A program made the translations under genes and the position numbers. A stretch of DNA of 64,000 bases, taken from assembly GCF_001421885.1 (NCBI RefSeq), contig NZ_LMLH01000028.1, positions 525,143 through 589,142 of the forward strand, written 5' to 3'. The stretch comes from Pseudomonas sp. Leaf48. Lineage in GTDB: Bacteria > Pseudomonadota > Gammaproteobacteria > Pseudomonadales > Pseudomonadaceae. The notes under the pieces are model-generated. The model was not told the DNA's origin and searched no databases. It was given only the letters and a program-made list of their open reading frames with translations. Of the stretch, positions 53,401 through 61,424 are shown piece after piece (the first letter of the stretch is position 1; every line of letters starts with the position of its first letter).

Positions 53401-53731
53401 ACCAACCGGGCGGGTCGGCGAATTTGTCGCGGGCGTGCGTTTTCGCGCCTGGCAGCCGGCCAACTGTCTGCAACCGACCATACCGGTCCACGCGCCTTTG
53501 GTGTTCGACCTGGTCGATACCTGGATGCAGCGTTCGCTGGGTGGCTGTCAGTACCACGTTGCCCACCCGGGCGGACGCAACTACGACAGCTTGCCGGTGA
53601 ACGCCAACGAAGCCGAGAGCCGGCGGATGGCACGTTTCTTCCGCATCGGACATACGCCAGGAAAACTGGCGATACCGAACGTTGAAATCAACGACGAGCT
53701 ACCGCTGACCCTCGATTTACGACGTTTTTAG
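50456..53731 (+). CDS. transglutaminase-DUF2126 fusion protein
   Basis: A 1091-residue cytoplasmic protein. The N-terminal 300 residues form a bacterial transglutaminase-like domain with the catalytic triad Cys180 (GSCRDSAW), His229 (DLHAWCEVY) and Asp245 (GLDATSG). The remaining 780 residues are the DUF2126 region, with blocks such as GGEPTFVSIDDPDGAEWN, GTGGGNHFVLGG and LLELRAFEMPPHARM, which recall glutamine-synthetase-like ligases. The start is a GTG at 50456 after CAGGAGG. The next two genes encode an ATP-grasp/alpha-E protein and a second transglutaminase; such clusters are predicted to make or modify peptides. Substrate unknown. Confidence 0.88.
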   Translation: MSIHVALHHVTHYRYDRSVELGPQIVRLRPAAHSRTRILSYALKVSPEQHFINWQQDPQGNYLARLVFPEKTDELRIEVDLLAEMAIFNPFDFFLEPYAEKIPFTYAADERKELAPYLETLPLTPKFQAYLDGIDRTPLPAVDFLVALNQRLSEDIDYLIRMEPGVQTPEHTLTQASGSCRDSAWLLVQLLRNLGLAARFVSGYLIQLTADVKSLDGPSGTEVDFTDLHAWCEVYLPGAGWIGLDATSGLFAGEGHIPLACSPDPSSAAPISGLVEPCECEFSHEMSVERIWEAPRVTKPYSEEQWLAIQSLGRQIDADLLKGDVRLTMGGEPTFVSIDDPDGAEWNTAALGPDKRRLSAELFQRMRRRYAPQGLVHFGQGKWYPGEQLPRWSLNCYWRRDGVPIWTNGALIADEQQDYGADGELAGRFLASVAERLKIPTRFVFPAYEDNFYYLWREGALPQNVSAEDSRLEEPLERARLRKVFSQGLDKVIGQVLPLARTAKGDHWQSGRWYLRDEHCRLVPGDSPLGYRLPLASQPWVKAAEYPFIHPQDPNQDFPPLPDTTQSQNQGSAAVTEDRVPKIDESADWLTRTAFCAEAREGRLYLFMPPLERAEDYLELVAAIEATAEELHCPVLLEGYEPPSDPRLSNFRITPDPGVIEVNVQPSATWDELVDRTEFLYEQARQTRLTTEKFMIDGRHTGTGGGNHFVLGGATPADSPFLRRPDLLRSLISYWHNHPSLSYLFSGLFIGPTSQAPRVDEARNDALYELEIAFAQMPEPGEECPPWLVDRLLRNLLIDVTGNTHRAEFCIDKLYSPDGATGRLGLLELRAFEMPPHARMSLAQQLLLRALVARFWREPYAPAKLARWGTELHDRFLLPHFIEQDFADVIVDLNAAGYPVRAEWFAAHLEFRFPKVGDYAVNGIALELRQALEPWHVLGEEGAVGGTVRYVDSSLERVQVKLSGLPPQRYLLTCNGKPVPLQPTGRVGEFVAGVRFRAWQPANCLQPTIPVHAPLVFDLVDTWMQRSLGGCQYHVAHPGGRNYDSLPVNANEAESRRMARFFRIGHTPGKLAIPNVEINDELPLTLDLRRF

Positions 53732-53819
53732 ACCGTACGCGACGTCCGGATTTTTCGTCTATCCGGGCGTCATGAGCCTGCGTTAGTCTGACTGTTCATT
53801 GCTGTCTGCCGAGCACTCC

Positions 53820-56306
53820 ATGCCTGACCTGCTAGACCGCTACCCGCTGACAGCGGGCACCTATCACGAACTGCTCGACGACAGTGGCGCCGTGCGTGCG
53901 CACTGGCGACGTCTGTTTGAGCAATTGCAGCGCAGCACGCCGGCGCAACTGGTGCAGCGTCAGGCACTGCTGACCCGGCAGATCCAGGAAAACGGCGTGA
54001 CCTACAACGTCTATGCCGACCCCAAGGGCGCTGACCGGCCGTGGGAACTGGATCTGCTGCCCCATGTGATTGCCGCTGATGAATGGGGGCAGTTGTCCGC
54101 CGGTATTGCGCAGCGGGCGCGGCTGCTCAATGCGGTTCTGGCCGATCTGTACGGTCCGCAACGTTTGATCGCTGAAGGCCTGTTGCCGGCCGAGCTGGTC
54201 TTCGGCCACAACAACTTCCTCTGGCCCTGTCAGGGTATCAAGCCGCCGGATGGCGCTTTTCTGCACCTGTATGCAGTCGATCTGGCGCGCACCCCCGATG
54301 GCCGCTGGTGGGTCACGGCGGACCGGACCCAGGCACCGTCGGGCGCCGGTTATGCGCTGGAAAACCGCACCATCGTGTCCCGAGCCTTTCCTGAGCTCTA
54401 CCGTGACTTGAAGGTGCAGCACCTGGCCGGATTTTTCCGGACGTTGCAGGAAACCCTGGCACGACAGGCTCCGGGCGATTCTGATGCGCCTTTGGTGGTG
54501 CTGCTGACGCCGGGGCGCTTCAACGAGAGCTATTTCGAACATCTCTATCTGGCGCGGCAGCTCGGTTATCCGCTGGTCGAAGGTGGTGACCTGACGGTGC
54601 GCGATGCCACGGTCTACCTGAAAACACTGAGCGGGTTGCGCCGGGTCCACGCGATCATGCGCCGGCTCGACGACGACTTCTGCGACCCCCTGGAGTTGCG
54701 CACCGACTCGGCACTCGGCGTGCCCGGCCTGCTCGAAGCCGTGCGACAGGGGCGGGTGCTGGTGGCCAATGCCCTCGGCAGCGGTGTGCTGGAGTCGCCG
54801 GGACTGCTCGGTTTCCTGCCCAGGATCAACCAGTTCCTGTTCGGCGAAGAATTGATCCTGCCTTCCATCGCCACGTGGTGGTGCGGTGAAGCACCGGTGC
54901 TGGCCCAGGCGCTTGAAAAACTTCCGGAGCTGCTGATCAAACCGGCGTTTGCGTCCCAGAGCTTTTCCCCGGTTTTTGGCCGTGATTTAAGTGAAGAGCA
55001 GCGTCAATCCCTCGCCAAGCGCATGCAGGCGCGGCCATACGCTTATGTTGCGCAAGAACTCGCGCAGTTATCCCTGGCGCCGATCTGGCAAGCTGAAGAC
55101 GGTCAACTGCAACCACGTGCCATTGGCATGCGCGCGTATGCGGTGGCCAGCCGCGAGGGCTATCGAGTCTTGCCCGGTGGCTTGACCCGGGTCGCCGCCC
55201 AGGCGGATGCCGAAGTGGTGTCGATGCAACGCGCAGGCGCAAGCAAGGACACTTGGGTGCTCGGTGATCGCCCACCCAGCGGTGAACAGTGGAAAGCCCA
55301 GCGCAACATCGGTGTACGCGATCTGGTGCGGCGCGATCCGTACCTGCCCTCGCGGGTGGTGGAAAACCTGTACTGGTTCGGCCGTTATTGCGAACGCTGC
55401 GACGACAGCGCGCGGTTGCTGCGCATCATGCTGACGCGCTATGTCGATGGCGATGACCCGCAAGCCCTGCAGTCGGCGGTCGAGCTCAGCGAACGGCTGA
55501 TGTTGTTACCCGATGAAGGCGAGCTGCCGGAACGCTTGCTGGTGGCGTTACTCGGTGATGACTGGCCGTTCAGCCTGCGCACCAATCTGCAACGTCTGCA
55601 GTGGGCCGCCTCTCAGGTGCGCGGCAAGCTCTCGCGGGAAAACTGGCAGGCGCTGGTAGAGTTGCAACGCGACGCCCTCGAGTTGGAAGCTGAAGACCCG
55701 GATTTCGGCGAGTTGCTGGATTTTCTCAACCGCCTGGTGATGTCTTTGGCGGCACTGTCCGGTTTTGCCCTGGATGACATGACCCGGGATGAGGGCTGGC
55801 GTTTCCTGATGATTGGCCGGCGAATCGAGCGACTGCAATTTCTCTGCGCCAGCCTGGCGGCGTTCCTGCGTGGTGCCGGGGCCTTCGATCAATCCAGTCT
55901 GGAGTGGCTGCTGGAACTGGGTAACAGCAGCATTACCTACCGCTCGCGGTACCTGGCAGTGGCGCAATTGATCCCGGTGTTCGACCTGTTGCTGCTGGAC
56001 GAAGAAAACCCGCACGCGGTGCTGTTCCAGTTGAAACTGGTGACCCGTACGGTCAAGCGCTTGAACGATGACTTTGGCGCTGCGCGCGAAGCGGTGCTGC
56101 CAGCCCTGGTGGAGCGGCTGGCGCGCTTCGACCTGGGCTGTCTGGAACACTCATTGTTCGGCGATGCCAGCGTCCGGGCTGCCATAGACGGGCTGGCGGG
56201 GTTGCTGCAAGAGATTGCCGACGCCAGTGGACACGTATCGGATCGTCTCGCGTTGCGGCATTTCGCGCATGTCGATGATGTCAGTCAACGTACGGTGTCT
56301 GTGTGA
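53820..56306 (+). CDS. circularly permuted ATP-grasp / alpha-E domain fusion protein
   Basis: An 828-residue protein. Residues about 1-480 form a circularly permuted type 2 ATP-grasp domain (DUF404/DUF407), seen in NGVTYNVY, DLLPHVI and VFGHNNFLWPCQGIKPPDG. Residues about 500-820 form the all-helical alpha-E domain (DUF403), beginning with RVVENLYWFGRYCERCDDSARLLR. In many bacteria these are separate genes; here they are fused. ATP-grasp enzymes of this type form amide bonds, so a peptide ligase role is inferred. The start ATG at 53820 gives the usual N-terminus; the stop overlaps the next ATG (TGATG). Confidence 0.88.
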   Translation: MPDLLDRYPLTAGTYHELLDDSGAVRAHWRRLFEQLQRSTPAQLVQRQALLTRQIQENGVTYNVYADPKGADRPWELDLLPHVIAADEWGQLSAGIAQRARLLNAVLADLYGPQRLIAEGLLPAELVFGHNNFLWPCQGIKPPDGAFLHLYAVDLARTPDGRWWVTADRTQAPSGAGYALENRTIVSRAFPELYRDLKVQHLAGFFRTLQETLARQAPGDSDAPLVVLLTPGRFNESYFEHLYLARQLGYPLVEGGDLTVRDATVYLKTLSGLRRVHAIMRRLDDDFCDPLELRTDSALGVPGLLEAVRQGRVLVANALGSGVLESPGLLGFLPRINQFLFGEELILPSIATWWCGEAPVLAQALEKLPELLIKPAFASQSFSPVFGRDLSEEQRQSLAKRMQARPYAYVAQELAQLSLAPIWQAEDGQLQPRAIGMRAYAVASREGYRVLPGGLTRVAAQADAEVVSMQRAGASKDTWVLGDRPPSGEQWKAQRNIGVRDLVRRDPYLPSRVVENLYWFGRYCERCDDSARLLRIMLTRYVDGDDPQALQSAVELSERLMLLPDEGELPERLLVALLGDDWPFSLRTNLQRLQWAASQVRGKLSRENWQALVELQRDALELEAEDPDFGELLDFLNRLVMSLAALSGFALDDMTRDEGWRFLMIGRRIERLQFLCASLAAFLRGAGAFDQSSLEWLLELGNSSITYRSRYLAVAQLIPVFDLLLLDEENPHAVLFQLKLVTRTVKRLNDDFGAAREAVLPALVERLARFDLGCLEHSLFGDASVRAAIDGLAGLLQEIADASGHVSDRLALRHFAHVDDVSQRTVSV

Positions 56307-57196
56307 TGAGTGCCCGCTACCAGATTTTCCACGACACCCATTATCACTATGACAGTCCGGTGTCCCTCGCCCAACAACTGGCCCATTTATGGCCACGGCC
56401 TTGTGCCTGGCAGCACTGCGTCAACCAGCAGTTGCAGATCAGCCCGGATCCCACTTCGCGCCGTGATGAACTGGATGTGTTCGGTAATCCAGTGACGAGG
56501 CTGGCATTCGAGCGTCCCCATGATGAGTTGCTGGTCAATGCCAGCCTGACGATCGAAGTGCTGCCCCGACAGATAGCGGATTTCCACCTGTCCCCGGCGT
56601 GGGAAGAAACGCGCAGAGTGCTGACCTACAGCGGCCAGGCACTTTCCCCCGAACTGCTCGAGGCCTGCCGGTACCGGTTCGAATCACCCTATGTGCATCT
56701 AAAGAGGAATTTCGTCGAATTCTCGGAAAGTTGTTTTCCGGCGGGCAGGCCGTTATTGCTGGGTGTGCAGGCCCTCATGGAGAAAATCTTCAGCGAATTC
56801 ACTTTCGATGCCGAAGCGACCCAGGTGGCAACACCACTGGTGGAAGTGCTGGAGCGCCGCCGCGGAGTCTGTCAGGACTTCGCTCACCTGATGCTGGCCT
56901 GCGTACGTTCCCGGGGGCTGGCGGCACGCTATATCAGCGGCTACCTGCTGACCCAGCCACCACCGGGCCAGCCACGATTGATCGGCGCCGACGCGTCCCA
57001 TGCCTGGGTCTCGGTGTTTTGTCCGGTACAGGGCTGGGTGGACTTTGATCCGACCAACAACGTGCAACCGGCGCTGGAACACATCACCCTGGCCTGGGGC
57101 CGGGACTTTTCCGATGTGTCGCCGTTACGGGGGGTGATTCTGGGTGGTGGCAATCATGATCCCGAGGTACGGGTCACCGTGATGCCACTGGAATAA
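56306..57196 (+). CDS. transglutaminase-like cysteine protease
   Basis: A 296-residue transglutaminase-family protein. An N-terminal beta domain (YQIFHDTHYHYDSPVSLAQQ) precedes the catalytic domain with Cys189 (RGVCQDFAHLM), His232 (DASHAWVSVF) and Asp248 (DFDPTNN). It belongs to the same family as the N-terminus of the first gene in this cluster but is stand-alone. Start at ATG 56306; a GTG one codon upstream is possible. It likely cleaves or modifies the product of the neighbouring ligase; this is inference. Confidence 0.88.
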   Translation: MSARYQIFHDTHYHYDSPVSLAQQLAHLWPRPCAWQHCVNQQLQISPDPTSRRDELDVFGNPVTRLAFERPHDELLVNASLTIEVLPRQIADFHLSPAWEETRRVLTYSGQALSPELLEACRYRFESPYVHLKRNFVEFSESCFPAGRPLLLGVQALMEKIFSEFTFDAEATQVATPLVEVLERRRGVCQDFAHLMLACVRSRGLAARYISGYLLTQPPPGQPRLIGADASHAWVSVFCPVQGWVDFDPTNNVQPALEHITLAWGRDFSDVSPLRGVILGGGNHDPEVRVTVMPLE

Positions 57197-57253
57197 CGCC
57201 GATCCGCTGTGGGAGCCAGCTTTATGGTGAGGGGGCTTTTGTGGTCAGGGGCT

Positions 57254-57391
57254 TTTGTGGCGAGGGGGCTTGCCCCCGCTGGACTGCGCAGCAGGCCCAA
57301 TACCAAAAAGCTCAATGGGTCAGATAGAACCCGAACCCGGATATGGGGGGGCGCTTCGCGCCCCAACGGGGGCAAGCCCCCTCGCCACAAA
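57254..57391. repeat. inverted repeat pair of the GGCGAGGGGGCTTGCCCCC class
   Basis: TTTTGTGGCGAGGGGGCTTG at the left is mirrored by CAAGCCCCCTCGCCACAAAG at the right, with about 90 bases between them containing a GGGGCGC/GCGCCCC stem. Part of a third copy (GGTGAGGGGGCTTTTGTGG) lies just upstream. It fills the gap between the transglutaminase gene and the convergent small gene. Confidence 0.8.
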
Positions 57392-57440
57392 GCTGCCAAG
57401 CCTGGACGCAGATTGATCAGGTCATCCGGCCCGGAGGTTC

Positions 57441-57620
57441 TCAGGCGTCGGGCGCCTGATCTTTCGGTGCATCAACATCGTCTTCTGCCGCCACTTCACC
57501 CTCAGGGTTCAGTGCGGTTTCTTCAGCTGAAGCTTTCTTGCGCTGAAGCTTTTCCTCTTTCTTCTGCTCCTTGGCCAAGTCTCTCTGACGTTTGGCGAAG
57601 GAATAATTAGGTTTAGCCAT
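57441..57620 (-). CDS. small charged hypothetical protein
   Basis: A 59-residue protein starting MAKPNYSFAKRQRDLAKEQK, with a Lys/Glu-rich helix of about 25 residues and an acidic tail (VAAEDDVDAPKDQAPDA). I chose the ATG at 57620 because AGAGGA lies seven bases before it; the longer frame to 57713 runs over the LOG-family gene. It looks like the widespread small pseudomonad proteins with this N-terminus, whose function is unknown. No membrane segment. Confidence 0.75.
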   Translation of the reverse strand: MAKPNYSFAKRQRDLAKEQKKEEKLQRKKASAEETALNPEGEVAAEDDVDAPKDQAPDA

Positions 57621-57688
57621 GGGCGATCCTCTTGGGTCGAAGGTGAGGTTGAGCGGCGCATATTCTGCCCTGTATCGATGCCCAGCCG

Positions 57689-58276
57689 TTAGCTGGGTTT
57701 TTGCTCGATCCACTTTGGCACCACTGTCGGCTGCCAGGCATCCAGTTCATCAAGCAGCGATTGCGGCGATTCGCTCACTTGCAGCATGTCACGGTGCGGT
57801 TCGCGAACGAAGCCTTCGCCGACGATATGATCGAGAAAAGACGTCAGTTTGCTGTAGAAACCGTTCACTTCCAGCAGCCCCAGCGGCTTGCCGTGGTAGC
57901 CAAGCTGGCCCCAGGTCCAGACCTCGAACAGCTCTTCCAGAGTGCCCAGCCCACCTGGCAGAGCGATAAAGGCATCGCTGAGTTCGGCCATCCGCGCCTT
58001 GCGCGCATGCATGCCATCGACCACTTCCAGGCGGGTCAGGCCTTTGTGGCCGATTTCCTTGTCCATCAGGCTTTGCGGGATGATGCCGATTACTTCACCG
58101 CCAGCCGCCAGCGCCGCATCAGCGACGATGCCCATCAGGCCCACGGCGCCTCCGCCGTAGACCAGGGTCAGGTTGCGTGCAGCCAGGGCCTGACCAAGGG
58201 CCACGGCGGCTTCACGGTAAGCCGGGTTGGTGCCGGTGCTGGCGCCGCAAAATACACAAACGGATGTTAAAGACAT
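57689..58276 (-). CDS. LOG family protein (TIGR00730)
   Basis: A 195-residue Rossmann-fold protein with the PGGLGTLEE motif near residue 105 and VYGGGAVGLMG near 40. The family contains cytokinin riboside 5'-monophosphate phosphoribohydrolases and the nucleotide 5'-monophosphate nucleosidase PpnN. All motif residues are intact, so N-glycosidic cleavage of nucleoside monophosphates is likely, but the real substrate is unknown. In PAO1 the corresponding gene also lies next to azu, as I recall. Confidence 0.88.
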   Translation of the reverse strand: MSLTSVCVFCGASTGTNPAYREAAVALGQALAARNLTLVYGGGAVGLMGIVADAALAAGGEVIGIIPQSLMDKEIGHKGLTRLEVVDGMHARKARMAELSDAFIALPGGLGTLEELFEVWTWGQLGYHGKPLGLLEVNGFYSKLTSFLDHIVGEGFVREPHRDMLQVSESPQSLLDELDAWQPTVVPKWIEQKPS

Positions 58277-58336
58277 GCCTTGCTCCTGGGTCGATCAGGG
58301 GCACAGAGTAAAGGCAGGCGCGCGACGCTCCAAGGG

Positions 58337-58426
58337 CTAAACTTCCCGTTCAGGCGTTTGATGGGTACCACTGGCGCCGCAGGCGTAGGCGGCGAGCAAG
58401 CTGCACAACAAGCTGTTGATGGACAT
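58337..58426 (-). CDS. candidate 29-residue small protein
   Basis: A short frame in the LOG-azurin gap: MSINSLLCSLLAAYACGASG followed by a polar C-terminus and TAG stop. GGAG lies eight bases before the ATG. The first 18 residues are hydrophobic with two Cys. This is the only coding candidate in this 344-base gap; real translation is unproven. Confidence 0.35.
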   Translation of the reverse strand: MSINSLLCSLLAAYACGASGTHQTPEREV

Positions 58427-58534
58427 GAGCGGTACTCCGGTTCAGAGATGACGCCCTGATGATAGGGCCGGACCAGACGCTTGGCCGGTAGATTGTCTGC
58501 ATCGGGCTAATAGCTCAAAAGTTGTATACAATTT

Positions 58535-58548
58535 TTGATTCAAATCAT
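58535..58548 (+). promoter_or_regulatory. ANR/FNR-type box upstream of azurin
   Basis: TTGAT-TCAA-ATCAT matches the consensus TTGAT-N4-ATCAA at nine of ten positions and lies about 73 bases before the azurin ATG. It suggests control of azurin by ANR (oxygen limitation), as known for azu in P. aeruginosa. Confidence 0.6.
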
Positions 58549-58620
58549 AGGAACTTGCGAAGATTTCAGGCAGTCTTCTGTGCATTCGCGTTTTCGATAA
58601 CCCTGCCTTGGAGATTCACC

Positions 58621-59067
58621 ATGTTTGCCAAACTTGTTGCGGTATCCCTGTTGACACTGGCGAGCAGCCAACTGATGGCTGCCGAGTGCAAGACCACCAT
58701 TGACTCCACCGATCAAATGTCCTTCAACACCAAGGCCATCGAAATCGACAAGAGCTGCAAGACGTTCACCGTTGAACTGACTCACTCCGGCAGCTTGCCG
58801 AAAAACGTCATGGGTCATAACTGGGTGCTGAGTAAAGAAGCCGACATGCAGCCGATCGCCACTGACGGCCTGGCCGCCGGTATCGACAAGAGCTATCTGA
58901 AAGAAGGCGACGCGCGCGTCATCGCTCACACCAAGATCATCGGCGCCAAGGAAACCGACTCGGTGACCTTCGACGTGTCGAAGCTGGATGCGGCTGAAAA
59001 ATACGGCTTCTTCTGCTCGTTCCCGGGCCACATCTCGATGATGAAAGGCACTGTGACCCTCAAGTAA
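58621..59067 (+). CDS. azu: azurin (type 1 blue copper protein)
   Basis: A 148-residue precursor of the periplasmic electron carrier azurin. The signal peptide is 20 residues (ending QLMA), giving a mature protein starting AECKTT. Copper ligands are at the classic mature positions: His46 (MGHNWVL), Cys112, His117 and Met121 (FFCSFPGHISMMKG). The structural disulfide Cys3-Cys26 is also present. An ANR-like box lies upstream, fitting a role in low-oxygen respiration. The upstream frame to 58522 is not used because the ATG at 58621 begins the signal peptide. Confidence 0.97.
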   Translation: MFAKLVAVSLLTLASSQLMAAECKTTIDSTDQMSFNTKAIEIDKSCKTFTVELTHSGSLPKNVMGHNWVLSKEADMQPIATDGLAAGIDKSYLKEGDARVIAHTKIIGAKETDSVTFDVSKLDAAEKYGFFCSFPGHISMMKGTVTLK

Positions 59068-59089
59068 GTCGGAATATCGCGTTATCGCT

Positions 59090-59168
59090 CATCGCGGGGC
59101 GACGCTCCCACAGGGGTTGTGATCAATACAAATCACTGTGGGAGCGGGCTTGCTCGCGAAGAGGCCGG
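59090..59168. repeat. REP doublet after azurin
   Basis: GGGGCGACGCTCCCACAGGG on the left faces CTGTGGGAGCGGGCTTGCTC (then GCGAAGAGGCCGG) on the right. The left arm is degenerate. Confidence 0.7.
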
Positions 59169-59196
59169 TAGCATCCACACAGGCTCCGACCAAAGA

Positions 59197-59233
59197 AAAG
59201 CCCGCTGAAGATCAACGCTTCAGCGGGCTTTTT
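59197..59233. terminator. bidirectional terminator between azu and nadE
   Basis: AAAGCCCGCTGAAG pairs with CTTCAGCGGGCTTTTT around ATCAACG. It serves both convergent genes. Confidence 0.9.
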
Positions 59234-59248
59234 CATACCACTCACAAA

Positions 59249-60076
59249 TCAAGGCGCAAACGGCATTACCCGCTTGTGATGAGTCTTGTTGTACGTATCA
59301 CAAATGATCTTGAACGCTTCCTCGCGCACCGGTTCACCATGCAGAAACGCGTCGATCTCGGCATAGGTCACGCCATGGGACGCTTCGTCAGGTTTGCCTG
59401 GGGACAGGTCTTCAAGGTCGGCCGTCGGGATTTTCTCCACCAGCGACTCCGGTGCGCCGAAGCTGCGAGCAATGGCACGCACCTGGTTTTTCACCAGGCC
59501 GCTGAGGGGGGCCAGGTCACAGGCGCCGTCACCGAATTTGGTGAAGAAGCCCATCACCGCTTCAGCCGCGTGGTCAGTTCCGATCACCAGGCCGTGAGCC
59601 GCACCGGCGATGGTGTATTGGGCGACCATGCGCATCCGCGCCTTGGTGTTGCCGAGCACGAAGTCCACCGATACCGCATGCTTGCCTTCAAACGCCGCCA
59701 CTTCATTGGCCAGGGATTTGACCGCCGGGCCGATGTTCACGGTGTGGCGCTCGTCCGGTTTGATGAAGTCCACGGACGCCTGCGCGTCGTGTTCATCGAA
59801 CTGGGTTTCGTACGGCAGGCGTACGGCGATGAATTTGTAGGCGGCGTCACCGCTGCGCTGGCGCAGTTCGCGGATGGCGCGCTGTGCCAGCAGGCCGGCG
59901 GTGAGCGAGTCGACGCCACCACTGATGCCCAGCACCAGGGTTTTCAGTCCGGAATTGAGCAGGCAATCCTGAATGAAAGTAACGCGCCGGGCCACTTCGG
60001 CTTCAAGCGCGGCCTCGTCGGCGAACGGCGGCTGGACATTGAGCTGTTCAGCAATCTCACGCTGTACGGCTTGCAT
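59249..60076 (-). CDS. nadE: NAD+ synthetase (ammonia-dependent)
   Basis: A 275-residue enzyme of the short, ammonia-dependent type that converts nicotinic acid adenine dinucleotide to NAD. The PP-loop LGISGGVDSLTAGLLAQ lies near residue 47, and AEAVMGFFTKFGDGACDLAPL is the second conserved block. It starts four bases after the pncB stop, so both salvage enzymes are made from one transcript. Confidence 0.96.
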   Translation of the reverse strand: MQAVQREIAEQLNVQPPFADEAALEAEVARRVTFIQDCLLNSGLKTLVLGISGGVDSLTAGLLAQRAIRELRQRSGDAAYKFIAVRLPYETQFDEHDAQASVDFIKPDERHTVNIGPAVKSLANEVAAFEGKHAVSVDFVLGNTKARMRMVAQYTIAGAAHGLVIGTDHAAEAVMGFFTKFGDGACDLAPLSGLVKNQVRAIARSFGAPESLVEKIPTADLEDLSPGKPDEASHGVTYAEIDAFLHGEPVREEAFKIICDTYNKTHHKRVMPFAP

Positions 60077-60080
60077 GAAT

Positions 60081-61304
60081 TCACTCCTTGCTAGATAGAC
60101 TGGATGGGGCAGGAACCTGGAACACGTGTCGCAGATAGGCGACGAAATTCGGGTCTTTACAGTGAGTCTTGCCTGGCTCGTCGGAGATCTTCGCCACCGG
60201 CTGGCCGTTGCAGGCGGTCATTTTAAGCACGATGCTCGTCGGTTCGACACCGGGAATGTCGCACGTCAGGTTGGTACCGATGCCGAAACTGACATTGATC
60301 CGCCCGCGCAGCGCCCGGAATATCTCCAGGCACCGGGGCAGGGTCAGGCTGTCGGAGAAGGTCAGCGTCTTGCTCATCGGGTCGATGCCGAGCTGGTGAT
60401 AGTGGGTAATGGCTTTCTCCGCCCACAGGATCGGGTCACCGGAGTCATGACGCAGGCCGTCGAACAGCTTGGCAAAAAACAGATCGAAATCGCCAAGGAA
60501 CGCATCCATGGTGATGCAGTCAGTCAGGGCGATGCCGAGCAGGCCACGGTACTCGCGGACCCAGCAGTCGAGAGCGGCAATCTGGCTGTCGATCAGCCGT
60601 GGGCCGAGTTGCTGATGGGCCATGATCCACTCGTGGGCCATGGTGCCCAACGGTTTCATGCCCAGCTCCCGGGACAGGTGCACATTGCTGGTGCCGACGA
60701 AGCGTCCGGGGAAATCATGCTTGAGCACGTTCACCACTTCTTCCTGCACGCGGTACGAAAAACGCCGACGGGTGCCGAAATCGGCTACCTGCAATTCGGA
60801 CAATTCGTCGCTGCCGGCGTTGGCACTCAGCCAGTCGAATTTGCTGTAGAGCTGCTCGCGCGCCTGTTCCAGGACGACTTCCCGGTAGCGATAGCGGTTG
60901 CGCACTTCGCTGATCAGCGCCAGAAGCGGCACTTCGAACAGAATCACGTGCAACCAGGGACCGCGCAGGCGGATGAACAGCTCGCCGTTTTCAATTCCCG
61001 TGTGGATGTAGCGCAGATTGAAACGGAACAGCCCGAGAAAGCGCAGGAAATCCGGTTTCAGGAAGCTGATGCGCTCCAGGAAACTCAACTGGTCGGCACT
61101 CAGGCTCAACTCGGCCAAGCGCTCGATCTGGAAACGGATTTCCGCCAGGTACGGGCGCAGATCCTCGCCATTACGACAACGAAACTCCCATTCGACTTCC
61201 ACGTTCGGGTAGTTGTGCAGCACCGCCTGCATCATCGTCAGTTTGTAGAAGTCGGTGTCGAGCAGGTTCTGCACGATGCGATCGGCAAACACACTCTCGC
61301 TCAT
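60081..61304 (-). CDS. pncB: nicotinate phosphoribosyltransferase
   Basis: A 407-residue enzyme that makes nicotinate mononucleotide in the Preiss-Handler NAD salvage pathway. Conserved blocks include DFYKLTMMQAVL near the N-terminus, GTSNVHLSRELGMKPLGTMA with HEWIMAHQQ (which holds the phosphorylated His in the family), and FSDSLTLPRCLEIF. It pairs with nadE downstream; an NadR/NrtR-type operator was not identified. Confidence 0.96.
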   Translation of the reverse strand: MSESVFADRIVQNLLDTDFYKLTMMQAVLHNYPNVEVEWEFRCRNGEDLRPYLAEIRFQIERLAELSLSADQLSFLERISFLKPDFLRFLGLFRFNLRYIHTGIENGELFIRLRGPWLHVILFEVPLLALISEVRNRYRYREVVLEQAREQLYSKFDWLSANAGSDELSELQVADFGTRRRFSYRVQEEVVNVLKHDFPGRFVGTSNVHLSRELGMKPLGTMAHEWIMAHQQLGPRLIDSQIAALDCWVREYRGLLGIALTDCITMDAFLGDFDLFFAKLFDGLRHDSGDPILWAEKAITHYHQLGIDPMSKTLTFSDSLTLPRCLEIFRALRGRINVSFGIGTNLTCDIPGVEPTSIVLKMTACNGQPVAKISDEPGKTHCKDPNFVAYLRHVFQVPAPSSLSSKE

Positions 61305-61424
61305 AACGGGGGTCTCCAGGCGGGTCGCGGCCTGTGGTCGCGACGGTTCAGCTGTTTCAACGAATGGGCGTAGTGGCGCATATCAATGGCCAGAATTGCC
61401 AGCAATTTCCAGACCGCAGCAGAT

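Noticed and set aside
18456..61304. Functional link between the TIR-caspase operon and the nadE-pncB NAD salvage genes in the same window
   Set aside because: They lie about 40 kb apart, and nadE-pncB next to azu is the ordinary Pseudomonas arrangement; NAD use alone does not connect them.
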